A DNA stretch of 64,000 nt, taken from Lutjanus erythropterus. Taxonomy: Eukaryota > Chordata > Actinopteri > Lutjaniformes > Lutjanidae. Location of the stretch: NCBI GenBank assembly GCA_020091685.1, contig CM034603.1:37399260-37463259 (forward strand), given 5' to 3'. Both the position numbers and the translations under genes were made by a program. This document shows, one piece after another, positions 10,977 through 23,154 of this stretch (positions within the stretch are counted from its first letter, which is position 1; the number at the start of each line of letters is the position of its first letter). The notes beneath the pieces are model-generated. The model ran no database searches. It had not been told where the DNA came from and saw nothing but the letters and a program-made list of their open reading frames with translations.

Positions 10977-11323
10977 TGAAATTTATTGAAAGTCGTTTTG
11001 CGTCACCTAAATGACTGTAATGTAGCTTGAAGCCAAAGTATAAATATTAAAGGTGTGAGATGTTGTCAGTGCAGTAAGTGACACACACTCTGAGGGGTGT
11101 GTGGGGGTCATCCTGCAGTCACAGTTTGGTTCATTACTGGACACTTCACTACACTGCGATCCTGCGCCAGCGGTGGCCACTGTCACTCACACTCTCAGTC
11201 TTTTCTCTGGCAAAGCAGAGGCTCATTACAGACAAGAGGAGCCTCAAGTCCACCTGACAGCTCTGGAAATCACTGCGCTCTGACCTTGGCCGGTCAGGGT
11301 GGTGACGCCGGCAGGCACGCTCA

Positions 11324-11410
11324 TTAATCCTGGAACAGAGTGGACATGCAGTACCATCCCAGCAGAGTACAGTAGAGAGTGATGACGCAGATGGACAGGA
11401 AGCAGCGGGA
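11324..11410 (-). CDS. Possible terminal coding exon, membrane-anchored C-terminus, gene unknown
   Basis: Read on the minus strand, 28 codons follow the candidate acceptor ...CCCTTTGAG (AG at 11411-11412) and end in tandem stops TAA TGA (11326-11321). Upstream of the acceptor is a long pyrimidine run (about 11438-11460 on the plus strand reads AAAGAAAG) with no intervening AG. The peptide is very hydrophobic (core LSICVITLYCTLLGWYC, then a short polar tail ending FQD), as in a C-terminal transmembrane helix or anchor signal. 23 of 29 codons, counting the GAG before the splice point, end in G or C, unlike the AT-rich surroundings but like fish exons. I do not recognise the protein. If real, its upstream exons lie at higher coordinates, and I could not find them. 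A chance frame remains possible. Confidence 0.35.
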   Translation of the reverse strand, partial: SRCFLSICVITLYCTLLGWYCMSTLFQD

Positions 11411-11426
11411 CTCAAAGGGAACCATC

Positions 11427-12084
11427 AGAGAGTTTAAAAAAAAAGAAAGAAAGAAAGATGAGGCTGAAGGTGTTTATGACTCAGATTTAATCATAAAACT
11501 CAGAGATGATTCACTGGTACAACTGAAAGCATAAAAAGCTCCTCATCAGAACCCTCAACTATTCATTTTTAATTTGCACTTTCAGAGCAGAGAAAAACCA
11601 CAAGAACAGACTCACTCAGCAAATCTAAAGAGTGATAAAGCTTGACAACCTCTGTTGTTTAACATGACGGACCGTGACATTACAGCTCACACGTCTTTAC
11701 AACTGTCCCGCACTCGGCTGCAGAGGTCACACACATGAATACTGAAGCCACATGTTGAGCATTTATGAAATACTACACAATTTCTTTCTCTGCAAAAAGC
11801 CACAATGCTGCACAAGCTGGGAGCTGTGAGGACTGCGGCTGAGGTCTCACCAGAAATGTTCTGCTTTCAAGGTAATATAGAGACAATTAGGTCAGGCAGC
11901 AATTTTCTGCTCCCGTCTTCCAACCAGACACCGTCTGAATTCAAGTTTGTTCACTTCACTTTAAACTCGACAGAAACAAACTAAAAGTCACCAGCTGTCT
12001 TGGTTCATCTCTCCACTGATCCAACCATCACAAGATAGAAGGCTAATAAATGTTTTGTTGTCTATTACTTTTCCTTTTTTGACT
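11427..12084. other. Unannotated stretch; possible intron side of the exon candidate
   Basis: It begins with an (AAAG)n run at 11436-11457, which forms the pyrimidine tract of the minus-strand acceptor candidate. The rest is unique AT-rich sequence with no supported feature. Confidence 0.5.
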
Positions 12085-12505
12085 GTTGGAGCCACAGACG
12101 TGAAGAGAGTTGTTTCCCCTGCAGCTCAGGCAGGCTGCAGGAACACTGCAGGATCATACAGTGACAATAACAAGTGAGGACGAGTCCTCCACTGTAAGTT
12201 GATCAGCTGTTTATAATTGTCAGTTGCCTTTGTCAGTGTACAGTTAAGCCCGTTGTCTTGAAAACAAAAGCCCACTGAGCAGAAAATACACACTGTGGGG
12301 TTGAAATTCAGTCACTGGCTGGTTTCTGCCTGCCAGACTCCATTAACATAATGCTCCACTGAACCGTTCTAAACATCTACGCCCTCTAAAAGATTATTAA
12401 TGATTTCTTATGGCTCATAAACAGACACTTGCTCATTCTGTGAACGTTCTACAATAATTTGAGCTCTAATTAATGTGAAACAAGCAAATTAAAACAGTGC
12501 ACCTA
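12085..12505 (+). repeat. Unrecognised interspersed repeat F, copy 1
   Basis: Shares a long collinear series of blocks with 23155-23860 and 48150-48645: GGAGCCACAGAC, GGCTGCAGGAACACTGCAGGA, AGGACGAGTCCTCCACTGT, GATCAGCTGTTTAT, CTCCATTAACAT, TGATTTCTTATGGCTCATAA, ACAGACACTT and CTCTAATTAA. It lacks coding capacity and obvious terminal inverted repeats. All three copies run in the same direction. Confidence 0.8.
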
Positions 12506-12844
12506 TAACACAGCCCCTGAGATCAGCATTTGGGGTCCCACAGAATGTTGTTACCACGTGTTCTTGAGTTTATTATTGGTCTGTTTAACACACAAAATGT
12601 GAATTTTCTTTCAATACATGTCTTTAGTTATACTGTATCTCTCAGTGTACAGACTATATGTGTATTTTTGGTCTTTTCATTCCCCAGATCCACTTTGTTT
12701 GAACTAATTCAACAGCATCCAATCAAGTTGCAGAAGAGAACAATTAAGAACTAACCTTACCGTACTGAGCTCCAGAACAGGAGGTCGAGGCTCTCTTTTA
12801 TTAAAATGGTGTTACTTCTGGTGAGAAGCGCATTATTTTTACAT

Positions 12845-12942
12845 GTTTAGGACTCAAAACTCGGGACTAGACTCAGGACTTCAGTGCAAAGACTCGAGGC
12901 TTACATGTGAATTGCAAAAGGATGGCTTGGTCCCACCCCTGA
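12845..12942 (+). mobile_element. hAT MITE remnant (GACTTG..GGTCCCACCCCTG type)
   Basis: Repeated 'gactc' words (ACTCAAAACTCGGGACTAGACTC, then AAAGACTCGAGG) lead to the end GGCTTGGTCCCACCCCTGA. I recognise this as the right end of a teleost hAT MITE whose end reads CTTGGTCCCACCTCTG. Only a degraded fragment is present. Confidence 0.55.
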
Positions 12943-13409
12943 TTCAAACAGAAGAGAGCATCAGCTGGGCATTACACGCTCGCTGTTTGAAAGCACCATC
13001 TTCACATCTTGTGAATTGAAAGTGTAAGTGGAGGCTGTTATAGCACCATATTAATGCCTGTGGCTTTGGAATGGCATGTTCAGTTATCACAAACGGCTGC
13101 AGTGTTCAGTGTGACACATAGAAAAGAAATCTAACTAGCACTAGAGATGCACTGAGTGAAATCACTTCACATCAGCCTTGAAAAAGCAACATTCCTGTGA
13201 TGTTCAACCATCTATCTCTGCTTTCGATTGGATTTTTTCTCCCTGTGTGAACGATAGTAAACTCATACACTCATTAGAAAAGGCTCATTTATTATCTTCA
13301 AGCTGCAAATGAGTTTTTTTTAATCCAACATCCTTATTTTGCAGAGTAGTCAAATGCAGGGTGCTGTATCATTGCACCCCCCCGCATTAATTCCACTAAG
13401 CCCTGGCTG

Positions 13410-13730
13410 ACATGCATTGTGCATCTCCATGGCAACAGCTGCTCATTCCACTCTCGCTGGAGTATCCCTTGGTCTCCAAATCACCATGGCGACACCCGCT
13501 CGCTTCCCTCCCTTCCCATCCACCCCTCCCTTCAGTCCTGTCAGGGATCGCCAGTCATACCTCGTCTGTGTGCGTTTCCATGGCGATTGCTCTACAGCAG
13601 CCGCGGGGTGAACAGGTTCAAGGTGCTGTGTACGGTGCGATGTGATTGGTCGGTTCCAGGAGCGCGGGGTCTGGTTGGTGTGGCTGGTTGTCGGAGCGTT
13701 TCCTCGAAGGTTCACGGCAGACGGTGAACA
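13410..13730. promoter_or_regulatory. GC-rich block with three X-box (RFX) motifs
   Basis: Within 165 bp there are ATCTCCATGGCAAC (13423-13436), a half-match TCACCATGGCGAC (13481-13493) and GTTTCCATGGCGAT (13574-13587). RFX proteins bind GTNNCCATGGNAAC-type palindromes, which are prominent in conserved vertebrate enhancers and in ciliary or neural promoters. The block is GC- and CpG-richer than its surroundings and is open in several frames at once. That pattern is typical of GC-rich non-coding DNA, so I do not call a gene. Confidence 0.4.
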
Positions 13731-15340
13731 GAGTAAACAGAGAATCCTCACTGACATGTACAGTCTGCTGTCTGCAGCACTGCGTCAGTCATTAACATGC
13801 TTTTATCTGACGTCTACATATGTTGAAACACACAATTACTGACGCCCAGAATATACAGGCAAGCAGAAAAATATCTATACAGTTAGTGCAGTTTTTTGAT
13901 ATTTCTGACCAAAGTTACGGAGCAAAATAAATCACCTTAAAAATACTGTACTATACTTATTAATATGTAATATAAACATAATATATTTTACCAAAATTAA
14001 AATGTGTAATAACATAATTTGACATTTTCAGTTACTTTCATATTATTTCACAAATACGCTTATATTTTTAAATGATGATGATGACATGTTAAATTAAAAC
14101 ACTTATGAAGCAGCCAGGAGAATGCTTATTGGTTACGTATTTCCTGTAAAATAGGCATAAGGAGGGACTTGTTGCTCCATTGATTGGTATTTACAGTAGC
14201 CAATAGTGCTGTGTTACGTCCACCTACCATGCAGCTTAAACAGTCTGTGGACGTAACGTTAGGAGGCAGAGCAGTGAACAACACAGCCTCAGAGACAAGC
14301 GGAGGCCAGTTTGACAACAGGGAATGGGTTAGAGATAGTTTGCCACGGCCAGCAAAGCTAAAGTAATTTAGCACTTAGCTTAGCTCTGTGCTGAGAGCTA
14401 ATCTTTCTCCCTGTCTGTTCCCCCTTTATTTAAGGGTACAACTTACAAACGAGGATGCTCTGAGAATTATTTATTTGCTTCCAAGAAGTTTAACTGAACA
14501 TCTAAAGGGTTAGGCTGATTTATTATCTTTAGTTAACATTAACATCATTCCTTATTTTGTCAGATTTTAGAGCACTGATAGTCTGTTGAATGTTGTTATT
14601 GCTGGGCTGAATGTGATATCGACATTATTTGACATGGTGTTCAATGTTACGTGTGCTGCCTAAAATGTTTGGCTAAAATCATATGCTGAAGACCATTTAA
14701 ATTTTTTCTTCATATGAGTTCTTACAACTCTTGAAATTAAGAGAACGATAGACAGTAAGAAACTAATAATCACATCCCGAGAACATGTCCTGAGCTGGAG
14801 AAGTGAGCTGATGTACTGATGGCAGAATCTCCCCAGCAGGTTTTTAATCATAACAGGCTGAAACCTGCAGTGAACCGACGTGCCCCGAGGCCAACAGCAG
14901 CCAACAGACAGAGGGCATGACTGACAGAGTGTGTCGTCTTTGTTTGTATCGTGTCAGTGATGGGAATTGTGGCTCTTTGAAGAGAGATTTTATGGCTCGG
15001 TTCCTTTCAAACATGCAGAAGAACAGCTCATTGTTCTTTTCGTTCTTTTTAGGGTCGGAGATTACTGGATTCATCTGCAAAATAGAAAGATGATCTGCAT
15101 TCTAAACATTACACAAGGTGACGCCACATCCCTCTGCTTTGTCAGAGAAGCCACTACTTTTAATTTACCCCAAGCTTCAGTCAAGAAAAGAAAAAGAATA
15201 AATAGCAAAGTGTGATAAAAGGTCCATACTAAAGCCAACATGAGGTTTTTTTATTCTATTATTCTTTCTTGTATTGTGTACAAGAAAGAAAGTGTCTCAG
15301 ACGCAAGCTGGCTGTCATCGTTCAGTTCACCACATGAATC
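13731..15340. other. Unannotated stretch
   Basis: The stretch 13900-14110 is very AT-rich. The part 14120-14400 is GC-richer and shares GGAGGCCAGTTTGA.GACAA.GGAAT with 44391-44417, so part of it is probably repetitive. A short hairpin AGCACTTAGCTTAGCTCTGTGCT lies near 14371. No gene supported. Confidence 0.45.
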
Positions 15341-15344
15341 ATGC

Positions 15345-16045
15345 ACCGCCACCACCTGACACTTCAACTCCATTCAGCACTTTCACTTCAACTGGAGCTT
15401 GAACTTCTTTCGGTGCTTAGGTTTTCCCTACCACTTAAAAAAAAATCAGTGCTTCTCTTTCAACTGCAGCTCCTTTTAGTTCAACTTCAGCCACAGCTTC
15501 ATATTCTTTTAAGTACCTCTGTTTCAGCTGCCGCTTCAACTTCCCTGAATGCTTCAACTTCAGCTACAACTTCAACTTCTTTTCGTTTTTCTTTTTCAAT
15601 TGCTTCTTCAAGTTCCTCAGCTTCCGGTACAACTTCAGTTTGTTCAGTTATTCAGTTTAAACTGCCACTTCAACTTTGCTCGGTGCTTTAACTTCAGCTA
15701 CAACTTCATCCTTCCAGTGCTTCTGTGCAAACTGCAACTTCAACTCCCTTAAGTGCTTCAACTTGAACTAAAACTTCTCTGTTTCAAGTGGTACTTCTGT
15801 TTCAACTTCTTAAAGTGCCTCAGCTTCAACCATAACTTCAGCCCTTTCAATTATTCTGTTTTAACTGCCACTTCAAACAAACTCAGTGCGTCAACTTCAG
15901 CAGCAACTATTTAACCGCCGCTTCTTTAAGCTGCAAACTCTTTCAGTGCATTTGTTTCAACTGCTACTTTAGTTTCTTTCATCTACAACTTAAAAATCTT
16001 TTCATTTTTCTGTTTCAGCTGCCACTTGAATTCCTTTAAGAGCAT
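15345..16045 (+). repeat. Degenerate minisatellite, about 35-bp period (CTTCAACTTCAGC)
   Basis: About 700 bp of strongly diverged tandem units built on (A/G)GTGCTTCAACTTCAGCTACAACTTC and TTTCAACTGCCACTTCAAC. The landmark AGTGCTTC recurs near 15377, 15412, 15448, 15512, 15548, 15683, 15716, 15752, 15814, 15888 and 15947, giving steps of about 34-37 or 60-75 bp. The plus strand is nearly free of G. The Leu/Ser/Thr-rich frames here are translations of the repeat. Confidence 0.85.
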
Positions 16046-18436
16046 AAACTTAAATACTACTGTAATAGCTGCCAACAGGTTGAAATGTCAGGATGACAGA
16101 GACACAAATCCCTGAAATCCCTTGTTGTTGGTACCTGACAGAGAAGTACAGGGTTATAACTGCAGGTGTGTTGGAAGCAGCTTTTCTTTCGTCTCAGACA
16201 GTTGGGTTATTGAATTGAACTCTGGGAAAATGAGGTGAGTGGTGCTGAATCTCCCTCCCTTTCAGCTGCCAGTAAGGATGATGAGGTTTGGATCAGCCGG
16301 TGTGAGGAAGAATACCGAATGAGGATGCAGAGCACTTTTCAGAGAATCCTCGGTTCCTCACAGCATAAACTTAATAAATTTCCTAATCCTCCTTAAAGAT
16401 ATGGGATACTTGCCAGTGTGTGAGAGTATATTGTTGCTTTATGTTTGCGTCCTGAAGCCGAGACGATGCGACCTGCAGGAATCCGTTTTCCTGCATCGAT
16501 GGAGAGCTCTCTGCTGGGAAGTCGCAGCCCCAAGGTCATCCTGGGATAACGCCGGCTCCCTCGGCTGTGAAGGAGCAAAATGCCACCAGGGCTTTTTTTG
16601 TTCTCATTTTAAAAATTCAAAACCCCAATTTATCACAACACGAATTCCTTTTGTATTCAGCCTGAGAAAGAGGATATTAAGGCCACATATTTTGTATCCT
16701 GGGGGTGTGACGATCCAACCAGCAGGCGGCTGCTGTCTTGCAACAAGTGGAGCCTGTTTTAAACACAACCCTCGGGTCATCCTGGGATGCTGGCAGAGTA
16801 CTGGAGTATCAATATTGTGAGCTAAAATAAAAAGGCAAAGCTAAATCAAATGCTGTGCATGAAACACCACACAAAAACATAACAGCTCCAGGTACATTTA
16901 GTCTCTTTGCATTTTCTTGTAGTAATAAAAAGATTCCAATTCTGCCAAAACACAGTCACCTGCAGTATCGTTCTTTTGTTCCTAAATAACTCTGTATTAT
17001 CTAAATCTGAGTCTAAAAAAGTCTAACCGAGCCATTTGAGTAACTTTTTTTGCTGTTTGTGTGCAGGAAGTGAGCAGGACTATACGGCTCTATGGACCAG
17101 AAAACATGCAAACCTGAGTTTTTTCAGCTTTGGCACCCAGTGAACAACCTTCAGTGAAAGGAACTGGGCACCATTTGTAGTCCAAGTTCTTAATCCAACA
17201 CTTGCATGAAATAAATAGTTAAAAAACAAAACAGTGGCTAAAGCCAACACAACTAAACGGACACCGGAAACTGAACCACCTACAACACAGAAACTGAAAC
17301 ATGTAGAAGAAGCAGGCCTCGGTCCTGCCACCCTGTTTGACTGACAGCTGATATAAATGTTGTGAAGAGAAGAGACACCACAGAGATCAGCTGATTGAAA
17401 GTGACTGCTTTATAAATGTTTGATATCGATGGAGCTCGGTAAGCATGACAGAAATTAAGACTGTAATAAACTGTCTCCTTAAATTAGTCATTTGTGCCAA
17501 GGAATTATTTTCATCCTGCTCTGAAATTACATAATTTGCCTCCACCTGTCTGTCTTGTGAAAGGCAGCACTACTCCTTCACCATGTTTACACAGTAAAAA
17601 CATTATATTTCAGTCCTGAATCAATATAAAACTGTATAGACAACAAGGATAGAAAAACAAGAAAAACAAGGTACTACATTTAAGCAGTGTTGGACACTAG
17701 TGTCACTACAAGTTACACTACATATTAATCCTTGAGCTGATGCCTCGGCCATCTCTGCCGCTACATTCACACTCTGCTGCAGCGGAAACCTTGAGTTTAC
17801 TTGTGCAGCTTCCAAGAAGTCCACACATTCAGGTGATTCCCAAATAAGCTAACACAACTATCGCCAACCAAGCTAACCGTCATATTTTATTGCAGTCTGC
17901 ACACAAGAGTTAGCAACTTGTCAACAGCTAAGCAGTAGTCAACGACAATTTAACTGTCTGTTGGCAGAAAATTAGTAAAGTTATGCCTGGGGAGGGAGGG
18001 GGTTGAAAAAGACTGAATGAACAAACATGCAAAGAGCATTTCACAGGTTTTGCAGGCACCATAGGTTCTCCTACATATTTAGAAGGGTAGGATGAGGCGA
18101 GGTGATTGCAATCTGCAAACTCACTGCTGATAAATCCTACACACCCGTCCTTTGAGTCGTTTGATGACAATGTTATGTAAGAAATGTATTGAACTGCGTC
18201 AGTAGATGAAGTTTATGCAGTTGTTGTCAAAATGGTTCACATGACTCAAATATTGAACATTAGTCACGTGATAAAAAGTGTCTATATGTCGGCCGCTTAC
18301 AGTTTATCTTCACAAGAATCTAGTAAGTGGACCTTAAGTAAAGATTTTTTCCCCTGCAAACTACTATTTTCTAGGTCAAACACATTCAAGTTCAACAAAT
18401 GAAGTGATCTGAGGACACAGGTCGCTGGATTAAGTG
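16046..18436. other. Unannotated stretch
   Basis: A 139-codon plus-strand frame (16401-16820) has no recognisable domain, and it contains the word GGTCATCCTGGGAT twice (16533 and 16777). At 17684-17720 CAGTGTTGGACAC..AAGTTACACTAC resembles a decayed teleost 'TGTTGGGC..AGTTACA' repeat. Otherwise unique and AT-rich. Confidence 0.45.
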
Positions 18437-18871
18437 AGAGACTAGTCTGACTCAGTGGACGCACACTGTGGGTATAAGTCTGTCCTTGGTTGTTTCTTTC
18501 AAGTGGCATTGTGGCGTCTGATATCTACATTTTTAAAGTCCCCAGGAAACAAAAGCAACCTCTGAGCTGCAACCTTCACACTGAAAATGACATATTTTTA
18601 GCTCCTGGGACGTTAATGGTACAAACGTAAACAAGCTAACAACTGTTAGCTTTTCTTTTGCAGTAATATAATCATTATAATGCCATGGCTCCCCTCCTGA
18701 CTTGCAAAAGTTCCCCATCAACCCTACTTTGCAGCAGCACCATCACTGCATCCTGGTATTAGCTCCAACCAAGACATTCGTGATTGGTTTAAAGAAATGC
18801 AAGCAAGGCAAAGAGAGCCAGACCTTTCTCCAGCTCTGAGCGCTGTGCAGTGAGGTATGTGAGACTAGTGA
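18437..18871 (+). mobile_element. MITE-like repeat D, copy 2 (longer)
   Basis: It opens GAGACTAGTCTGACTCAGTGG and closes GTGAGACTAGTG, so AGACTAGT words bound it. It matches 9905-10212 block by block, and adds the extension CCAGACCTTTCTCCAGC at its 3' side. No frame in it resembles a transposase. Confidence 0.7.
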
Positions 18872-20404
18872 ACGATCAGTAGCAGCAAATATTAATCTGA
18901 TGAAACAATTCAAGATACAAGAAACAAGAGAACAATGAAATATTTAAAGGAAACTTTTATGTGGGTGAAACAACCTGTGCAGAAGTTTTAATGTAAGCCT
19001 CTAAATTTCAATAGCTGCGGTTACATTTACACATTTTTTTTATTCTGATTGAAGATTTCAGGTTCTGTTTACATGGACTGTGATCTAATAGTCTACATGC
19101 TCTGACACATTTAATCCGACCGGCTATGTGACATTTGCAAAAGTGATTTATATGTCAATGACTTCCTTTCAGCACCAACCTGTTCAGTAATATCTCTTCA
19201 GCATGAGTAAACAGGAAGTTTGTGGAGTCCACACTTGGATTTTTAATTTGTTTAACACTTGAGTCTATCGTTCATTTCTTGAGGATGTTTGACAAAGTCA
19301 TTCATTATTATCCAGTAATGTTCAGTTCTTTAAGAGTTTGCATCAAGCTGAAACAAAAATGAGATTAGAAGGCACCATTTTTTGGACACGGGGGAAACTA
19401 GAGCCCCTAGATGCATTTACATCAAGACGGAGGGAATGCGTAAAAAGAATGCAGGCAGAAAGCAATCAGGTTAAATCATTTACATGATTCTTTTTAATCG
19501 GTTTATGAAAAGGTTTAAATTATCCCACTGCAACCGACTGAAATTTTGGCTTGGCTACTTGTTATTTATGTGGAGAGTTTCTATTTTATTTGGGCTTTTA
19601 AACCGATTATAGTCAGAATATTAGCCAAACGTAGCTACTGAGAGTAATTCATACACTTACACAGACAACAAAAGGTATCATGTCCTGATCGTCTGATCGT
19701 CACAGTGGAGCCTCAGTGAGAGTCTGTCAGTCAGGCTGGTTCTGGCCAGATGGATTCTGGGTGTAATCACACATACATAAACCCAACTGTTCCTGCCGTG
19801 CTGAGACCTCAGCTGACGACCCAGAGACGCCTTCGCCGCCATCGTCTCGCTCAGATTTATGACTCCACATCCAGTCTGTGAAAAAGCTATTTCTGCCGCC
19901 TTTAACAGTTTATTTCCCATGATAACCAGACGCATATATCACAGCGAGCCGCGAGGGGGTTTGTGTCTGTGTGTTTGGATGGCAGAGTGTGAGAGGGTCT
20001 CCTCTCCTGGTGATAGGAGGAAATATATTTCTGCACAGGCAGGAGGAGAGGAAAAAATATTGTACTTTTTCTTCTGCTACATTTAAATGATGAATAGCAG
20101 CTGACACTCAGTTTACAGTGGACCCCACAGCTGACCGCTTTAACCAGCTGATCCAGTCTTACTGCAGTTACTGGTTACTTTAAAATCACATTTTAAATAT
20201 GGAGGTTGTCTACTGTGCCTCAGAATTACATTTTATACAGAATGTATGAACATACAGAGCGAGTTCTGCATCCTGCATCAAACACACCGTCCACGTATGG
20301 AGAAGCTGGGGTGGATGGATGAGTCGAACAAACATAGGATTGTCATCCAGGAGACTGAGGTTCATATCATGTGTGAAATCAAAAGTCAACATTGACTTAT
20401 GTCA
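18872..20404. other. Unannotated stretch with candidate conserved element (19690-19990)
   Basis: The 19690-19990 block is unique and CpG-bearing. A high-complexity AT/GC mosaic (TTTAACAGTTTATTTCCCAT near 19901) gives it the texture of a non-coding conserved element. The remainder is plain AT-rich DNA. Confidence 0.3.
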
Positions 20405-20560
20405 AGTTTTGAGGGTCTAGTTGTGTCAAATTTATTGTCAGAATATGTCAGAAATGTAAAATTGTATTCATATGCATGTTTTCTTTAGTGTATAATCATT
20501 TGACAGTAAGAATTGTATTTTTGTTAAATTAGAATAAGGTCTTTGAGGTCATCCAGACAA
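20405..20560 (+). mobile_element. Common percomorph MITE fragment (J, 'AGTGTATAATCA')
   Basis: GTCAGAAATGTAAAATTGTATTCATA, then TTTAGTGTATAATCATTTGACAGTAAGAATTG and TTAGAATAAGG. This is the inner part of an abundant teleost element that begins GGTCCAGTGTGTAAGATTTA. The start of the same element appears at 54622-54712. Confidence 0.65.
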
Positions 20561-20607
20561 ACAAACCACTGGTTCTAAATAGAATAAATAAATAAATAAA
20601 AATCAAA

Positions 20608-20855
20608 GATGGTTCACAGATGTTCCAGGAGGACTTGTGAAACACACATCTTTAGGTAGCTCATGTTAGCAAAATGCTAGCTACCTTGCTAGCTAATCTA
20701 CATCAGTCATTGACTAGCTAGTTATCCAGTGTGTTGCTAACATGAGCTAACTTAAGATGTGACTATATATGTCACATTTACAGGAAAGGGACGATGTTGA
20801 CCAAGGTACCAAATTTTCTCAGCTGGAGTAAAGAGGGGCGGGACTTAGGAAGGGT
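20608..20855 (+). mobile_element. GCTAGC-rich foldback element I, copy 1
   Basis: ACATCTTTAGGTAGCTCATG (about 20646-20665) is inverted at CATGAGCTAACTTAAGATGT (20741-20760), with GCTAGC-rich sequence between. After the foldback the sequence GGTACCAA..TTCTCA and GGGGCGGGACTTAGGA continue as in the longer copy at 38326-38800. Confidence 0.75.
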
Positions 20856-20859
20856 TAGT

Positions 20860-23154
20860 TCTGAATTAAACAAAACCGATAATGCACTGCTTGCCATTTT
20901 CAAGCAGTAAAAATGATCAATTCAAAGTCACAGAGGCTGATTTTCTGTCCAATGTAAGACTTAAAAAATGTATAGAAACAGTCTGATGAATATATGTTAG
21001 TAATGAATACGACAAAACACGTTTTCACAAATATTGCACTTTCTTGTTGGACTTAAATGTTGAAATGGCCCCTATGAGACGAAAATTTTGCATTTTATAT
21101 GACTGTCAAGGCTGCCATAGGTTACATGCTTAGAAGAGGAGAATGAGATTGTATGTTTGCAGTCTTTTTCAGATTTTCTGATGTATTTCAGTTTTATCTC
21201 AGCTTAAAATCTGTGACGTTGCGGAATTCTAAACTGCACACGAGCAAATCAAAGTCAACATGAGAACATAACAGACCTTTTCCATTCATTTCTTACATTT
21301 TAACTCAAAGACTGAACAATTAAACATTTATTTAAAAAAAAAACAGCCCAAACCACACTGCAACTTATGGAAAGCTGCTGTCAACTAAACTCAGAAAGGC
21401 CCAGAGAGCCCCTGCACCTCTGGTTGGGACACCCTGTTTCAAAGAACGAGCATTACCAGTTGACCTTACCAGTTTGTCTCTCACAGTGTCAGCCCGATCG
21501 ATGGACATCCCATTGCAATAATGAAAGCATCGATATCAATACCACCATCACAGCAGTGCAGTTGTGTTTCCTAATAGCCTCCACAATGACTCCTGAAAAT
21601 GATTTCCAGGTTTCTGATGTGTTCAGGATGGAGCGGCCGAGCTGCTCACAATCCATCAATCATCAATACGTGTTAGTGATCACTCCACTGTTGTTGTGTT
21701 TGCACAGGGGCTGACGGACAATCAGGATCGCTTTATTCAGGGCAGGAATACAGACAGAGAAGGATAAGTGCAGAGAGAGAGACTAGTAACTGCACAACAA
21801 CACATCCTGATACAAGACAACAACAACAGACAACAGAACACACACATAATCAAACTTCTGCTATTATAGTGCACAGAGCACACAGGCACCCATCCAAAAT
21901 ATAAAGCACACAATCAAAATAATTACAGTATGACTTTTTTTTACCAAATCATGCAGCTCTAATCCAGACAGCGTGCTGATACGGTATATCCTGATAAAAT
22001 ATGTGGCAGAGCAGAGACACATTTCATGTGGTTTGTGTCCAACAGAAATAGTAGTAGTTGTTATAATGACCCTTAAAGACATAAAAACAGAATCCTATAT
22101 CCTACAAAAGGTCTACATCCAACTCTCAAACAGCATCACGGTAACATGGTGGTAAGAACAAAGTTGGCCAGTGCGTATGTTTCATGAATCAGATGGTAAT
22201 TTTGCATAGGAACTTAATTTGTGCACACAGTAAGAACATTTCCACACACGTGTTAATGAATGAGGTCCAATGAGAGAACAAATGTTTTGTTATTTGATCA
22301 GAAAAGCCCATGAGATGTTTCATCAACAGACACAACAGCAGCTCATTTATAGCCTTACACTCACTATTGTTATCAGCTAACAAAGGTGTACTGGGAAAGA
22401 AATTCAGCCATGGACTCATCCGCTGGGACCGGCCCGGCGAGGGAGGGGGTGACATACTTGATTGCGATTGGCCAGTGTGTTGGAACAGGCACGCAGCCCG
22501 CTCTCATGCGCACCCTGGATGAAGGGCAGGAAAAAGTACAGACACAGACAGACAGGGCTGGACAGCCGGTAAAATTAAGATTTTTTGATGTTCCACCGGC
22601 CAACCAATGTGGTAGCCAACCAGGATACATCCGTTCGTTCTGCCAGATGGCGAGTAAACCCCTGCCAGCTGATAAAAATTCAACAGTTTACGTGCTGGGG
22701 AGAACAAAACAACTTAACAGCTCTGTACAACAACAGTGTTCATCAGTGTTTTTGGGTCATAGTGGGTTATACTGAGGTCAGACTCCAGCCTGACCCAGAA
22801 GACGCAGGGTGGCAGGTGGGTCCGGAGCACTGGACGCGACAATCGATCACTTATAAGGCCGACAACCAATGCTGCATCTACGGAAACACATGACGTCCTG
22901 ACAGAAAGACTAGCATGCTTGATTTTCTTTAACCTCCCATGACAAGTTACGTCGCTTCTGTGATGTTGACCAGTAAGAGCACGGCTGACAGCGCTCTGCC
23001 GGAAGACATGAACCCGCACAAAAATGTGAACTTGGTGATGTGAAAGAGGAGTGACGCTGTTGGTGTCGAAAGGTGGAACTGTGATACAGAGGAAAGGGTC
23101 GTCGAGCTGTGTATGTTTTTAGACTTTTCTGAGCACAAGATAGCCGGTACATAC
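20860..23154. other. Unannotated stretch
   Basis: The stretch 21540-21720 is unique and carries the TALE/HOX-like string CCATCAATCATCAATA (about 21653). The 21720-21910 stretch (GGATCGCTTTATTCAGGGCAGG then CA-rich DNA) resembles the tail of a retroelement. The stretch 22400-22870 is GC-richer, with a 129-codon plus-strand frame of no recognisable family. Confidence 0.4.

Larger units (their letters stand above)
10213..11320. other. AT-rich stretch with simple repeats
   Basis: It holds a poly-T run (10371-10383), a strong hairpin (10487-10572), a TTTA-rich low-complexity patch (about 10640-10864, ending in (ATTT)n then (AGTT)n) and an (ATC)n microsatellite. The 11100-11320 part is GC-richer and would be the 3' untranslated side of the minus-strand exon candidate, if that is real. 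Confidence 0.5.

Noticed and set aside
13412-13757. Four overlapping frames on both strands
   Set aside because: They reflect a GC-rich stop-poor block; no single frame shows coding bias.
15341-15752. Leu/Ser/Thr-rich frames of 116 and 67 codons
   Set aside because: They follow the CTTCAACTTCAGC minisatellite and are open in more than one frame.
16401-16820. 139-codon plus frame
   Set aside because: It has no recognisable motif and contains a repeated DNA word (GGTCATCCTGGGAT); the composition is mosaic.
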